From contig CAUQBR010000009.1 of NCBI GenBank assembly GCA_963516475.1, positions 1-64,000 of the forward strand: a stretch of 64,000 nucleotides of DNA, read 5' to 3'. Position 1 is the stretch's first letter. Every line of letters begins with the position of its first letter. Below are positions 51,352-60,532 of this stretch, one piece after another. The notes under the pieces are model-generated. The model worked only from the letters and a program-made list of their open reading frames with translations, had not been told where the DNA came from and did not search any database. Made by a program: the position numbers and the translations under genes. Source of the stretch: JABCPE02 sp963516475. Its GTDB lineage: Bacteria; Bacteroidota; Bacteroidia; Flavobacteriales; Weeksellaceae.

Positions 51352-51990
51352 CCCCAAATTCCATTCTTTATAAAACTGCTCCAAAAATACCAGCATAAAA
51401 CTATGCTTTTCCTCTGCTAATTCCCTGCCTTTATCAGTATTCATAAGGTTTTTCAGCAGGAGCAGTTTTTCATAAAAATGATTGATTGTCGTGCCGTTGG
51501 ATTTTTTATATTCTTCCTTGGTCTGATGGACATTCGGCTGAATATCAGGATTGTAAATCGGATTATTTTTATACCCTCCAAAATTAAAAGTCCGCGCTAT
51601 CCCGATAGCCCCCATCGCATCCAGTCTATCCGCATCCTGCACAATTTCAAGCTCTTTGGTCTTTTCTATCGTTTCGCTTTTATTTTTAAAGGAAATATGT
51701 TTGATGACAAATAAAATCTGCTCTATCACTTGAGCCTCCATTCCTATTTCATTAAGGAATTTCTCTGAAATCTCAAGTGCTAAGGTTTCATCTCCGTTAT
51801 GAAATTTTGGGTCGGCAATATCGTGTAATAAAGCCGAAATTTCCACAATTTCTTGATTGCTGTTTTCTGTTTTTGCAATGAGTTTTGCAAGTCGCCAAAC
51901 CCGTTCGGTATGGAACCAATCATGCCCTGCCTCTGCTCCTTCCAAGGTTTTCTTTACAAAATCTATGGTCAAAGATATATTTTGGTTCAT
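51340..51990 (-). CDS. HD-domain phosphohydrolase
   Basis: 216 residues. The metal-binding motif is H...HD...D: GHDWFHTERVWRLAKLI gives the first His, EISALLHDIADPKFH the HD pair, and IVQDADRLDAMGAIGIARTF the last Asp. This arrangement matches YedJ-like HD hydrolases that act on nucleotides or phosphate esters; the substrate is unknown. Cytoplasmic. It starts 1 base after the AddB-like gene's stop, so the pair is an operon. Confidence 0.85.
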   Translation of the reverse strand: MNQNISLTIDFVKKTLEGAEAGHDWFHTERVWRLAKLIAKTENSNQEIVEISALLHDIADPKFHNGDETLALEISEKFLNEIGMEAQVIEQILFVIKHISFKNKSETIEKTKELEIVQDADRLDAMGAIGIARTFNFGGYKNNPIYNPDIQPNVHQTKEEYKKSNGTTINHFYEKLLLLKNLMNTDKGRELAEEKHSFMLVFLEQFYKEWNLGLDV

Positions 51991-51991
51991 T

Positions 51992-54673
51992 TTAGTTTTC
52001 TTTAAACGGAATTTCAGGGTTTAATATTTCTAAAATAATATTTTTAATGGAATTCATACAGATGCTAACATTCTCATTGTCAATATTTTCATTATCATAA
52101 ATCTTCAAAGTCTGAACGCCCTTCCCTATTTCCGCAAAACTCCAAATGCCGCATTGCAGCTGATTGACCGCAAAACCTTTGTTATGCAGAGTCATATATG
52201 CATAAATGCTCAGCTGTAAAGCCTGTTTGCTGTCCGTACTGCTCATGAAATCTTCCAATTTTTCTTCCTTTGGTTTCACGAAAAGATTTTTAGCTTTTGC
52301 GGTTTTAAAATCTATCACTCGCACCACTCCATTTAGGCGGTCTATACGGTCTATATAACCGACAAAGTTAATTTTTTCACCATTTTCATCCAGCAAAAAC
52401 TCAGCATTAATACCATTTTCTAAACTTATGATTTCTAAAGAGTTACCGGCTTTAATTAAACCTAAATCATAATCTAAAATATGCTCTACCACCTTGGCTG
52501 CCATAGATTTATGAATATAGTTCATTCCTCGTTCATAGAGCTCTGGCTGGTGTTTAAGTTTAGAAATCGCCTCCTTAATCGCTTCATCTATTTTTGGCTT
52601 TAAATCTTCTATATCGCTTTCTTTCAGTACTTTACCTTCTTTTTTTTGATATAGCCAATCCAAAGCATAATGCACCAAATTCCCATAGTTTCGCTGCGAA
52701 AGCTCCTCTTCTATCTCATCCGTTTCCTTTGCTTTTAAGATGTTATTTAAGTAAAAATCAATCGGATTATAGAGATAAGAAATCAAATGCGATGCTGAAA
52801 TCCTACTCTTCCATTCATTTAGTTTCTCTAAAACTTTTTCTGTTTTTTCTATGATTATTGGCTCCTGCAAAATCGGTTCAGAGGTATTTTCTATCACGAT
52901 ATGCTCCATTTTATGAGGACTTTCCATTTCCATTTGAGTAATAAATCTACTTTTCTCGCCCGTATTCACTCCAGAACCTAAGGCATTGTATAACAGATAG
53001 ATATTTTTAGAATTTTGCAGCAAACGGTAGAAATGGTAGGCATAAATACTGTCATTTTCCAAAAAAGTATTTAGTCCAAAATTCCTTCTCACATCGAACG
53101 GAAGATAGGTATTTTGCGTATTCCCCAGCGGCAGTTTTCCTTCATTTACAGAAAGCAGAATAATATTTTCAAAATCCAAAAGACGAGTTTCTAAAAGCCC
53201 CATAAACTGAAGTCCCTCAAGCGGTTCGCCCTGAAAATCCAAGTTTTCTGAATTGACAAGCTGATTCATCAAAACCTCCAGCGCATCTATCGAAATCTCA
53301 AAATCATAATCTTTCATATGATTTTTTAGAATCTTAAATGTCGTTTCAAAAAGAGAAACATTTTCATATAAAATATCATCTATATCCCTGAACTTCAGCT
53401 GATAACAAAAATTAGACAAATATTCCAGCAGTTCAGTAGCTGTTCTCTTCTCAAAAAGCTGAAAATAAGAAAGCTCTCCCAAATGCTCCTGCATCATTTT
53501 TTTCGAAATATAAACGATATTTTCGTCTTCGATTTTAGCCATGAATTGGTCTATGATTTTTCGGTCTTCTTCATTATCTGGAAACTCCTCCAAAACCGAA
53601 AAAACATCCAAATAATAGTAGTATTTATCATTTTTTTCAAGCTGTTTTTGTAGGTAAAAAAGCTTCTTAATCGCCCCGCTGAAACCAAGATTTTTGATAG
53701 GAAATCCCATCGTGATATTGAGATTATCCACAAAACTCACCGCGTCCAGACTCGGCAGAAGCAGATTTTCATCTAATAAAACAACCGCTGTTTTAGAATA
53801 ATTTTCTCTTGGAATTTCTTGTAAAATTTCAGGCAAAATTTTGGTTTGGGCTACATTCCCTGCGACCTCATAGACCTTGATGTTTTTCTCTTCACAAAAA
53901 CTATTTTCTACCCACTGGAATTTTCGGTTTTCATTAAATTCCTTCCAGTGCATATGTTTTCTCAGAAACTTTCCAGCCTCCTGTTTTAGGTCTTTTATGT
54001 AATATTCATCCGCTTGGAAAAAGCATTCTGCTTTTCCTTTTTGGAGCAGTTCCCGAATCAATTTCTCCTCCAAAGGCGTAAGCGCATTAAAACCACAAAA
54101 AACAAATTTTGTTTCCGTTTCCTCTGCGAAATCGCTTATTTTCTCTCTCACCATTTCGTGAATCATCCCATCAGTCGCCCAGCCTTTTGTTTGGAGATTT
54201 TCCTTTAATTTAGGTAAAAAAACATTCATCTTTTTCCAAAAATTAAGGTTTCGTTTCCTTGCATTATCTCCATCGCCCAGCGTTTCACCCCAGTTTTTAA
54301 TTCGCTCATCATCAAGCATATATTCCAAAACAGCCTTGTCCTCTTCGCTGAATTTAAGCATATCATCCCAGTCTTTCAGCAAAGTAGGAAACCATTTTAG
54401 GAAGTTTTCCAAAGTTTCTTCGGGATAGATTTTCTTATAAATATCATACCCAAAAAGCCACAGAGATATTCCCTGAATGTGCTGTTTTCCAGATATTTTC
54501 TTAATCAATTCATCCACTGTAAAAAACTCAGGCAAAAAACCTTCGTATTTCTGCTCTTTTAGGATTTGTTTCAAAAAAACAACGGGTCTTTTCCCTGGTA
54601 AAACGATTACAGTCTGGGACAAATCCGAAGTTTCTGATAATAATTCCGAAATAATTTTTGAGAGAAATTTCAT
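51992..54673 (-). CDS. AddB-like PD-(D/E)xK nuclease
   Basis: 893 residues from ATG 54673 (a TTG at 54679 would add two). The N-terminal half resembles the inactivated helicase-like module of AddB (FLKQILKEQKYEGFLPEFFTVDELI; RLLDFENIILLSVNEGKLPLGNTQ). The C-terminal quarter is a PD-(D/E)xK nuclease with INFVGYIDRIDRLNGVVRVIDFKTAKAK (Asp, and the x-K of the DFKT motif) and ALQLSIYAYM. Likely one subunit of an AddAB/RecBCD-type end-processing machine. The AddA helicase is not in this window. No four-Cys Fe-S cluster was evident. Confidence 0.8.
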   Translation of the reverse strand: MKFLSKIISELLSETSDLSQTVIVLPGKRPVVFLKQILKEQKYEGFLPEFFTVDELIKKISGKQHIQGISLWLFGYDIYKKIYPEETLENFLKWFPTLLKDWDDMLKFSEEDKAVLEYMLDDERIKNWGETLGDGDNARKRNLNFWKKMNVFLPKLKENLQTKGWATDGMIHEMVREKISDFAEETETKFVFCGFNALTPLEEKLIRELLQKGKAECFFQADEYYIKDLKQEAGKFLRKHMHWKEFNENRKFQWVENSFCEEKNIKVYEVAGNVAQTKILPEILQEIPRENYSKTAVVLLDENLLLPSLDAVSFVDNLNITMGFPIKNLGFSGAIKKLFYLQKQLEKNDKYYYYLDVFSVLEEFPDNEEDRKIIDQFMAKIEDENIVYISKKMMQEHLGELSYFQLFEKRTATELLEYLSNFCYQLKFRDIDDILYENVSLFETTFKILKNHMKDYDFEISIDALEVLMNQLVNSENLDFQGEPLEGLQFMGLLETRLLDFENIILLSVNEGKLPLGNTQNTYLPFDVRRNFGLNTFLENDSIYAYHFYRLLQNSKNIYLLYNALGSGVNTGEKSRFITQMEMESPHKMEHIVIENTSEPILQEPIIIEKTEKVLEKLNEWKSRISASHLISYLYNPIDFYLNNILKAKETDEIEEELSQRNYGNLVHYALDWLYQKKEGKVLKESDIEDLKPKIDEAIKEAISKLKHQPELYERGMNYIHKSMAAKVVEHILDYDLGLIKAGNSLEIISLENGINAEFLLDENGEKINFVGYIDRIDRLNGVVRVIDFKTAKAKNLFVKPKEEKLEDFMSSTDSKQALQLSIYAYMTLHNKGFAVNQLQCGIWSFAEIGKGVQTLKIYDNENIDNENVSICMNSIKNIILEILNPEIPFKEN

Positions 54674-54732
54674 ATTCAATTATTTATATAAAAACAATAA
54701 TTAAAAGCTATAACAAATTAACAATCAATTAT

Positions 54733-55368
54733 CTATGAATTAAAATTTCCTTTTGACAAATACACCACTTTTTTGGTATCAAAAAATTCTTCTTCAAAAT
54801 AATTTTTCAGCTGAAAAATCTCACAGCGAAGCCCTGCCAGTTCCTCCGCCAAATCTCCTCCTTTGAGGTAAAGCACGCCGTTGTGCTTTTCATTGAACTG
54901 TTCCTTTTCAAATTTTCCTTTCAGCCATCGCAAAAACTCAGGCATCTGGGTAACAGCCCTGCTCACCACAAAATGAAACTTCTCTTTCAGTTTCTCAGCT
55001 CTTCCATGCACTGCGGTCACATTTTTCAGCCCAAGTCCCTCTGAAACAGCCTCCACCACTTTTATTTTCTTGCCAATGGAATCTATCAGCGTAAAACTCA
55101 CCTCTGGGAAAAGAATAGCCAGCGGAATCCCAGGAAACCCGCCTCCTGTGCCGACATCCAGCACCTTTGTGCCATCTGCAAAAGGCATTGCTTTGGCAAT
55201 TCCGAGCGAATGCAGAATGTGCTTTTCATAAAGCCCATCCATATCTTTTCGGGAAATGACATTTATTTTCTCGTTCCATTCGGTGTATAGCTGTTCCAGT
55301 TTTTCAAACTGCTGTTTTTGTTCATCAGTGATTTCTGGAAAATATTTTAAAATAAGTGATACAGACAT
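54733..55368 (-). CDS. rsmG: 16S rRNA (guanine527-N7)-methyltransferase
   Basis: Methylates G527 of 16S rRNA with SAM; loss gives low-level streptomycin resistance in other bacteria. 211 residues. The SAM-binding motif VLDVGTGGGFPGIPLAILFP is at about 70-89, preceded by EKHILHSLGIAKA and followed by LKNVTAVHGRAEKL and FVVSRAVTQMP. The length is typical. Confidence 0.95.
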   Translation of the reverse strand: MSVSLILKYFPEITDEQKQQFEKLEQLYTEWNEKINVISRKDMDGLYEKHILHSLGIAKAMPFADGTKVLDVGTGGGFPGIPLAILFPEVSFTLIDSIGKKIKVVEAVSEGLGLKNVTAVHGRAEKLKEKFHFVVSRAVTQMPEFLRWLKGKFEKEQFNEKHNGVLYLKGGDLAEELAGLRCEIFQLKNYFEEEFFDTKKVVYLSKGNFNS

Positions 55369-55399
55369 TTTTTAGAATTGATTTTTACAAAAATACATA

Positions 55400-55437
55400 A
55401 AAAACTTCGACAAAGCGATGCCTTGCCGAAGTTAATT
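55400..55437 (-). terminator. Terminator after the DUF4180 gene
   Basis: AACTTCG and CGAAGTT (extended with one mismatch by CAA/TTG) form a stem; T's follow on the minus strand. Confidence 0.75.
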
Positions 55438-55452
55438 TTATTTAGATAAAAT

Positions 55453-55800
55453 TTATTTTAATCCATCTTCAACAGTAGTAACAAAATTAATTTGCTTTCC
55501 TTTGTTACTCTCAAAGATAAAATCATTTAGACTTTTACTTTCATATTTCTCAAAATCACCAATAATAGCTAATGGCATAGAATATTGAGAAAACTTTTGA
55601 AGGATATTTCCAGCGATTTTATTCTTTAACTCGAAAAAATCTGAAATCATATTTTCTTCATAAATGATGAGCTTGTCAAACCCTTGATAAGACATATTGC
55701 CTATCAAATCCACAGCATCCTCAACAGTCTGTAAGACAATATCATCCGATATGATTTCGGCAATTTTTCTGTCATCAATCGTATGGATTTTAATTTCCAT
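55453..55800 (-). CDS. DUF4180 protein
   Basis: 115 residues, soluble. The pattern DIVLQTVEDAVDLIGNMSYQGFDKLIIYEENMISDFFELKNKIAGNILQKFSQYSMPLAIIGDF matches DUF4180, a small STAS-like alpha/beta fold of unknown function. It starts 1 base after the aminotransferase stop on the same strand (2-base gap region) and is followed by a terminator, so the two form an operon. Confidence 0.82.
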   Translation of the reverse strand: MEIKIHTIDDRKIAEIISDDIVLQTVEDAVDLIGNMSYQGFDKLIIYEENMISDFFELKNKIAGNILQKFSQYSMPLAIIGDFEKYESKSLNDFIFESNKGKQINFVTTVEDGLK

Positions 55801-55801
55801 T

Positions 55802-56989
55802 TTATTTATTCAATAATTCTTTTATTCTTCTCATTGCCTCTACCAGCTGCTCTTCTGATGCTGCGTAAGAGAAACGGATACAGTTTTTGTCTCCGAAAGA
55901 CACACCGCCTACTGTTGCTACATGTGCTTTTTCTAAAAGATACATCGCAAAATCATCAGAATCATTGATTTTCACGCCATCCAAAGTCTGACCTATGTAG
56001 TGAGAAATATCTGGGAACATATAAAAAGCGCCTTTTGGTTTGTTGATTTTGAAACCTTTTATTTCTTTTAAAAGATTGAAAACCAGCTCTCTTCTCTTTT
56101 CAAAGCTATCAATCATGTATTTGTATTCAGAAGGATTGGTTTCTAATGCTGTGATAGAAGCTCTCTGCGCAATGGTATTCGCTCCAGAAGTCATCTGTCC
56201 CTGCACCTTGTCACAAGCGGCAGCAAGCCAAGTAGGACACGCAGAATAGCCTATTCTCCATCCTGTCATCGCGAAAGCCTTTGACATTCCGTTGATTACA
56301 GCAGTCTGCTCATACACTTGCGGAAATTCTGCGATAGATGTATGTTTTCCACCATAATTGATAAATTCATAGATTTCATCAGAAATAATGGTAATTTGCG
56401 GATATTTTGCGATAACATTTGCAATAGCCTCCAACTCTTCTCTTTCATAGAAACTTCCAGAAGGGTTACATGGAGAACTGAATAGCAATGCCTTAGTTTT
56501 AGGAGTAATCGCTGCTTCCAGCTGAGCCGCTGTCATCTTGAAATCTGTATCTATCGTTGTATTGACAAAAACAGAAACACCGCCCATCATTTTTACCATT
56601 TCATCATAACTTACCCAGTATGGCGTTGGTAAAATTACTTCATCACCATCATTTACAACAGAAGCCAATACATTGAAAATAGATTGTTTCGCTCCGTTAG
56701 AAACGCAGATTTGGTTTGGTTTGTAGTCAAGATTATTATCTCTTTTTAGTTTTTTACAAACCGCCTCACGAAGTTCTAAAAACCCTGTAACAGGCGAATA
56801 GTGGCTGTAGTTTTGGTGAATAGCATCTATCGCCGCTTGTTTGATATTATCTGGAACATCAAAATCAGGTTCTCCCAGTGTAAGGCTTATCACATCTATT
56901 CCTTGATTTTTCATTTCTCTGGCTTTATTAGTCATCACAAAAGTCTTGGAATAGCTCAGTCTATTGAGTCTATCAGAAAGTTTTTCCAT
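55802..56989 (-). CDS. aspC: PLP-dependent aspartate/aromatic aminotransferase (class I)
   Basis: 395 residues, fold-type I aminotransferase of the Thermus/Bacillus aspartate aminotransferase branch. Visible blocks: VISLTLGEPDFDVPDNIK, ICVSNGAKQSIFNVLASVVNDGDEVILPTPYW, SSPCNPSGSFY, IISDEIYEF and the PLP-lysine site GMSKAFAMTGWRIGY. Converts aspartate and 2-oxoglutarate to oxaloacetate and glutamate; a broader substrate range is possible. First gene of a two-gene operon with the DUF4180 gene. Confidence 0.9.
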   Translation of the reverse strand: MEKLSDRLNRLSYSKTFVMTNKAREMKNQGIDVISLTLGEPDFDVPDNIKQAAIDAIHQNYSHYSPVTGFLELREAVCKKLKRDNNLDYKPNQICVSNGAKQSIFNVLASVVNDGDEVILPTPYWVSYDEMVKMMGGVSVFVNTTIDTDFKMTAAQLEAAITPKTKALLFSSPCNPSGSFYEREELEAIANVIAKYPQITIISDEIYEFINYGGKHTSIAEFPQVYEQTAVINGMSKAFAMTGWRIGYSACPTWLAAACDKVQGQMTSGANTIAQRASITALETNPSEYKYMIDSFEKRRELVFNLLKEIKGFKINKPKGAFYMFPDISHYIGQTLDGVKINDSDDFAMYLLEKAHVATVGGVSFGDKNCIRFSYAASEEQLVEAMRRIKELLNK

Positions 56990-57005
56990 TTTTATTTATT
57001 TTTTA

Positions 57006-57013
57006 CAAAGTTA
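57006..57013 (-). promoter_or_regulatory. -7 promoter box for the aminotransferase operon
   Basis: Minus strand TAACTTTG, 16 bases before ATG 56989. Confidence 0.5.
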
Positions 57014-57038
57014 ATCAAATTAAAATTATATTTCTCTT

Positions 57039-57404
57039 TTATTTTGTATCGTTTTTATTTTCAAAGAATATTTTTAGGTTTTCTAAATTTTTCTTCTCGC
57101 TTCCTACGAAAATTTCTTTTTCGGTAAGAAAAACAGGGCGTTTCAGAAAACTATAATGGTCTAAAATCAAGTTCTTAAAATCCTCTTCTTTCAGCGTTTT
57201 CACATCTATTTCTCTTGCCTTTATCTGTGTAGATTTTTTACTAAAAAGCGCCTCATAACTTCCTGTAATTTTATACATTTCCTGAAGTTCTTCGCTGGTT
57301 ACATTCTCGGATTTCAGTTCTCTGATTTCCCAGTCTGTAAGGTCAAATTCAGACATTATTCTCTTGCAGGTACTGCATGTTTTTAGATAAAATACTTTTT
57401 TCAT
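57039..57404 (-). CDS. ArsC/Spx-family thioredoxin-like protein
   Basis: 121 residues. The N-terminal LKTCSTCKRIMSEF has a CxxC in the ArsC/Spx/YffB thioredoxin-fold position, followed by WEIRELKSENVTSEELQEMYKITGSYEALFSKKSTQIK and LILDHYSFLKRPVFLTEKEIFVG, the typical R-P-V strand of the family. It could be arsenate reductase-like or a regulator; no ars genes are nearby, so the arsenate role is unsupported. Confidence 0.85.
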   Translation of the reverse strand: MKKVFYLKTCSTCKRIMSEFDLTDWEIRELKSENVTSEELQEMYKITGSYEALFSKKSTQIKAREIDVKTLKEEDFKNLILDHYSFLKRPVFLTEKEIFVGSEKKNLENLKIFFENKNDTK

Positions 57405-57434
57405 TATTAAATAATTCTTTTTACGAATTTATAT

Positions 57435-58259
57435 TTACAAGAGCTTAATTCTATCATCTAAAATTTCTATGATTTTATCCTTATAAAGCCCTCCGATAGC
57501 TTTTTTAAAGTTTTTCTTGCTCATTTGCAGTTCTTCCTTTATTTCCTCCGGCGAAGACTCATCAGAAAGATACAAAAGACCATAGCCCTGCTCCAGTTTT
57601 TCTAATATTTTCTGCTTAAATTCATCCATATTCTGGTATCCTTCTGGCTGTAGAGAAACATCTATTTTTCCGTCTTCACGAAGGTTTTTGATGTATCCTA
57701 CTTCCTCCGAAAATGGATAAAGTTTTTTGTAAATATCCGAAAAATAAACCAATCCTATATATTTTTGATTGATGATGACATTCCAGCCGAGTTCAGATTC
57801 ATTAGCTATGATTAAAGAAACTTTATCCCCTTTTTTAAATGGAAGTTCCTGATACTGTGGATTTCTTTTAAATTTAGTTGTCCCTGTCAGAAGCCCTGTT
57901 TCTTCATCGATATAGACATAAACCAAATATTTTTTTCCTTCTATTATCTTGGTTTTCTGCTGTTTATAAGGGATAAATAAATCCTTGATAATTCCCCAAT
58001 CCATAAAAGCCCCACTCGGAAGGGTGTGGGTGCAGGTCATAACCGCAAATTCCCCAACTTGGCAAAACGGCGTTTCTATGGTCGCTTGCAGCTGGTTATT
58101 ATCCTGATAAACAAACACTTCCACTTCATCTCCTATATTCCAGTTTTCATCAGAAAAAATCTTCGGAAGAAAACATTTTTCCTTATTTTTATCTTCTAAA
58201 TAAACGCCCTGATGATTTCGTTCTGAGACTGTTAGTGTCTGTATTTTTCCTAATTCCAT
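57435..58259 (-). CDS. CvfB-family S1-domain RNA-binding protein
   Basis: 274 residues. Three S1-like OB folds (GKIQTLTVSERNHQGVYLEDKNKEKCFLPKIF; ALMDWGIIKDLFIPYKQQK-like region; GWNVIINQKYIGLVYFSDIYKKLYPF) and a C-terminal winged helix (LSDESSPEEIKEELQMSKKNFKKAIGGLYKDKIIEI). Matches the S. aureus CvfB/YitL architecture, which regulates virulence and RNA in Firmicutes; the role here is unknown. Cytoplasmic, no signal peptide. It follows the EEP gene on the same strand. Confidence 0.88.
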   Translation of the reverse strand: MELGKIQTLTVSERNHQGVYLEDKNKEKCFLPKIFSDENWNIGDEVEVFVYQDNNQLQATIETPFCQVGEFAVMTCTHTLPSGAFMDWGIIKDLFIPYKQQKTKIIEGKKYLVYVYIDEETGLLTGTTKFKRNPQYQELPFKKGDKVSLIIANESELGWNVIINQKYIGLVYFSDIYKKLYPFSEEVGYIKNLREDGKIDVSLQPEGYQNMDEFKQKILEKLEQGYGLLYLSDESSPEEIKEELQMSKKNFKKAIGGLYKDKIIEILDDRIKLL

Positions 58260-58301
58260 TAGTTTTTATTGTTTTATTTACTCCTCTTTTTGGGAGTTTT
58301 T

Positions 58302-59255
58302 TTAATGATTTGATACTTTTAATTCCACCAAAACAGGAAAATGGTCACTATACCCTCCTAAATACCGCGTTCCTGCATAGGTACGGAATGGTTTTCCTTG
58401 ATATTTTCCATCTCTAGTTCTGAGGTCATTATGTGCAAAAACTTCTGCTTTCTCGAATCTTAATAAAGAATTTTGCCCATAGAAATACTCAGAAAGTATG
58501 ATTTGGTCAAATAAAAGTCCTTGTTTTGAGTAAAAAGTGGAATATCTGCGCTCATGATACAGCCTCGAAAAAGGATTTTCCAAAATCTTTTCCGAGCCGT
58601 CATTGTAGAGCAAAAAGTTCATATTTTCTGCATAGGGATTTTCATTAAAATCTCCCAAAAGCATCACGGCTTCTCGGTTGTCTTTGAGTAGAGCCAATGT
58701 TTTTTCTTTGACTTCGTTTAGGATATAGTCCCTTTTGGGCTGGTTGATGCCATCATCTCTTTTTGATGGTAGATGAAGAACAAAAATATTGAGAATATCC
58801 GCTCTGTATCGGACTTTGCAATGAAGAATATCTCTGGTCGTATCCATGCCATCCACGCCATCTTCTTCAAATTCAAAAATAAAACTTATCGTATCAGAAT
58901 CTATAATATCTATCTTGGTTTTGTCATAAAGAAGCGCTGTGTCTACGCCTCTTTCATCCAAAGAATCATAATGCACATAAGCATATCTACCATCAAAAAC
59001 AGGTTGCTGAATCAAGTCTTCCAATACTGAATTATCAGCAATTTCCGCCAAACCAATAATAAAAGGAAGCTCGCCTTTTTCGTGTTTCATAAGCCCAAAG
59101 ACATGAGAAAGCCTCTGCAACTTGTGTTTATACCGCCATTCATTCCATTTTTTTAGGCCAGAGAATTTTTTACTCTCTCCTTTTACAAATTTCTCATCGG
59201 GCGGAAAAAGATTTTCCACATTATAAAAAACCGCTAGTTCTTTATGACTCTTCAT
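58302..59255 (-). CDS. Endonuclease/exonuclease/phosphatase (EEP) family protein
   Basis: 317 residues. EEP-fold motifs in order: FYNVENLF (Asn), IIGLAEIADNS (Glu), FVLHLPSKRDD (His), LLGDFNENP (Asp, Asn) and the late YSDHFPVLVEL (Asp-His). No signal peptide, so cytoplasmic. The substrate could be nucleic acid, phospholipid or inositol phosphate; this cannot be told. A head beginning FYNVENLFPPDEKF is common in Bacteroidetes 'endonuclease' annotations. Confidence 0.88.
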   Translation of the reverse strand: MKSHKELAVFYNVENLFPPDEKFVKGESKKFSGLKKWNEWRYKHKLQRLSHVFGLMKHEKGELPFIIGLAEIADNSVLEDLIQQPVFDGRYAYVHYDSLDERGVDTALLYDKTKIDIIDSDTISFIFEFEEDGVDGMDTTRDILHCKVRYRADILNIFVLHLPSKRDDGINQPKRDYILNEVKEKTLALLKDNREAVMLLGDFNENPYAENMNFLLYNDGSEKILENPFSRLYHERRYSTFYSKQGLLFDQIILSEYFYGQNSLLRFEKAEVFAHNDLRTRDGKYQGKPFRTYAGTRYLGGYSDHFPVLVELKVSNH

Positions 59256-59321
59256 CGTTATCCTAAAATATACCGCAAGGTATCATTTTTTTAGCAAAAA
59301 TCCTTTGAAAATTTAAATTAT

Positions 59322-59996
59322 TTAATCTAATAGGTCTGGGCGCTTCTGCTGGGTGATTTCTAGCGCTTTTTCGTGTCGCCACTGCTCTATCGCTGCAAAA
59401 TTACCACTCAAAAGAACTTTCGGAACTTCAAGCCCTTTATAAACTTCTGGGCGTGTGTATATCGGCGGCGAAAGAAGATTGTCCTGAAAACTATCCGTAA
59501 GGGCTGACTGCTCGTCATTCAGAACACCCGGTAATAGTCTGACCACAGAATCCACAAGAACACATGCCGCCAGCTCCCCTCCTGTAAGAACAAAATCTCC
59601 GATGGAAATCTCCATCGTTACATGTAAATCCCTCACTCTCTGGTCAATACCCTTGTAATGCCCACAGATTAAAATCAAATTTTCTTTTAGAGAAAGGCTG
59701 TTTGCTATTTTTTGATTGAGTGTCTTGCCATCTGGTGTCAGATAGATGATTTCATCATAGTTTCGCTCTGATTTTAGCTGAGAAATACATTTATCCAGCG
59801 GTTCCACCATCATTACCATTCCCGCGCCGCCGCCATACTGGGTGTCATCTATTTGTTTATAATTATTCGTGGAATAATCCCTTACATTATGGAAATGTAT
59901 TTCTGCCAGCCCTTTTTCTATCGCTCTTTTTAGCATTGAAACCTTGAAAGGGCTTTCCATCAGTTCTGGAACCACAGTGATAATATCTATCCTCAT
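59322..59996 (-). CDS. trmD: tRNA (guanine37-N1)-methyltransferase
   Basis: Methylates G37 of tRNAs with a CCN/CGG/CUN-type anticodon, preventing frameshifts; essential. 224 residues with the trefoil-knot SAM fold: MRIDIITVVPELMESPFK at the start, DDTQYGGGAGMVMMVEPL, LICGHYKGIDQRV and the key knot motif ISIGDFVLTGGELAACVLVDSVVRLLPGVL. The length is typical. Confidence 0.97.
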   Translation of the reverse strand: MRIDIITVVPELMESPFKVSMLKRAIEKGLAEIHFHNVRDYSTNNYKQIDDTQYGGGAGMVMMVEPLDKCISQLKSERNYDEIIYLTPDGKTLNQKIANSLSLKENLILICGHYKGIDQRVRDLHVTMEISIGDFVLTGGELAACVLVDSVVRLLPGVLNDEQSALTDSFQDNLLSPPIYTRPEVYKGLEVPKVLLSGNFAAIEQWRHEKALEITQQKRPDLLD

Positions 59997-60012
59997 AAAT
60001 CAGAATTTTCCG

Positions 60013-60020
60013 CAAAAATA
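60013..60020 (-). promoter_or_regulatory. -7 promoter box for trmD
   Basis: Minus strand TATTTTTG fits TAnnTTTG and lies 16 bases before ATG 59996. Confidence 0.5.
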
Positions 60021-60037
60021 ATAATATTTTATCATTT

Positions 60038-60424
60038 TTAAGTTAAATGAATATATTCTGTAACCAGCACAATGTAACATTTTTTACCCAATCGGTCAGC
60101 TACTTTTCTTGCTTCCATTATTCCCTCTTTGGCTTTATCATAGCTTCTTTGCAAATAATCTGCGCTCTCTTCATCATCTAATTTATCACAATACCAGTTT
60201 AGATAATGAAACTCTTTTCCCAAAATATCATGAGCATAAACAAGCTCTCCATCGGCTTCCGTGAAAATATCTCCTCCATAGATTGCGATTTTTTCTTCGT
60301 TTAATAATTCTATCGCTTGTAAAGCATCTTCTACCGACAAAGCTTTCTCTTCGCTCTGATAATCAACTGATAAAGGCCTGCCCTTTTGATTCAGAAAACC
60401 TAAATACCATAATTCTTTTTTCAT
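60038..60424 (-). CDS. Imm40-like protein
   Basis: 128 residues from ATG 60424 (MKKELWYLGFLNQKG); the longer frame would run into the divergent lolD-like promoter and begins with an unlikely hydrophobic stretch. The middle SVEDALQAIELLNEEKIAIYGGDIFTEADGELVYAHD and LNWYCDKLDDEESADYLQRSYDKAKEGI resemble Imm40 (ALxAL..L....V.GGDV.......Y.NWYC), an immunity family of polymorphic toxin systems. No toxin gene is adjacent. Recognition is by recalled pattern. Confidence 0.55.
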   Translation of the reverse strand: MKKELWYLGFLNQKGRPLSVDYQSEEKALSVEDALQAIELLNEEKIAIYGGDIFTEADGELVYAHDILGKEFHYLNWYCDKLDDEESADYLQRSYDKAKEGIMEARKVADRLGKKCYIVLVTEYIHLT

Positions 60425-60490
60425 TCTAAAATCAACATTTCTGCTCAAAATTATAAACAAAAAAGAAATCCACAAAACTAAAAAGTTTAT

Positions 60491-60498
60491 TATCTTTG
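60491..60498 (+). promoter_or_regulatory. -7 promoter box for the lolD-like gene
   Basis: TATCTTTG fits TAnnTTTG. It lies 34 bases before ATG 60533. Confidence 0.55.
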
Positions 60499-60532
60499 CC
60501 CTCGGCATAATCAGTTTATGCTAAATTCAAAC

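Noticed and set aside
58262..58301. Hairpin ACTCC...GGGAGT followed by T's as a terminator
   Set aside because: The T run follows on the plus strand, but the genes on both sides are on the minus strand, so no gene is served.
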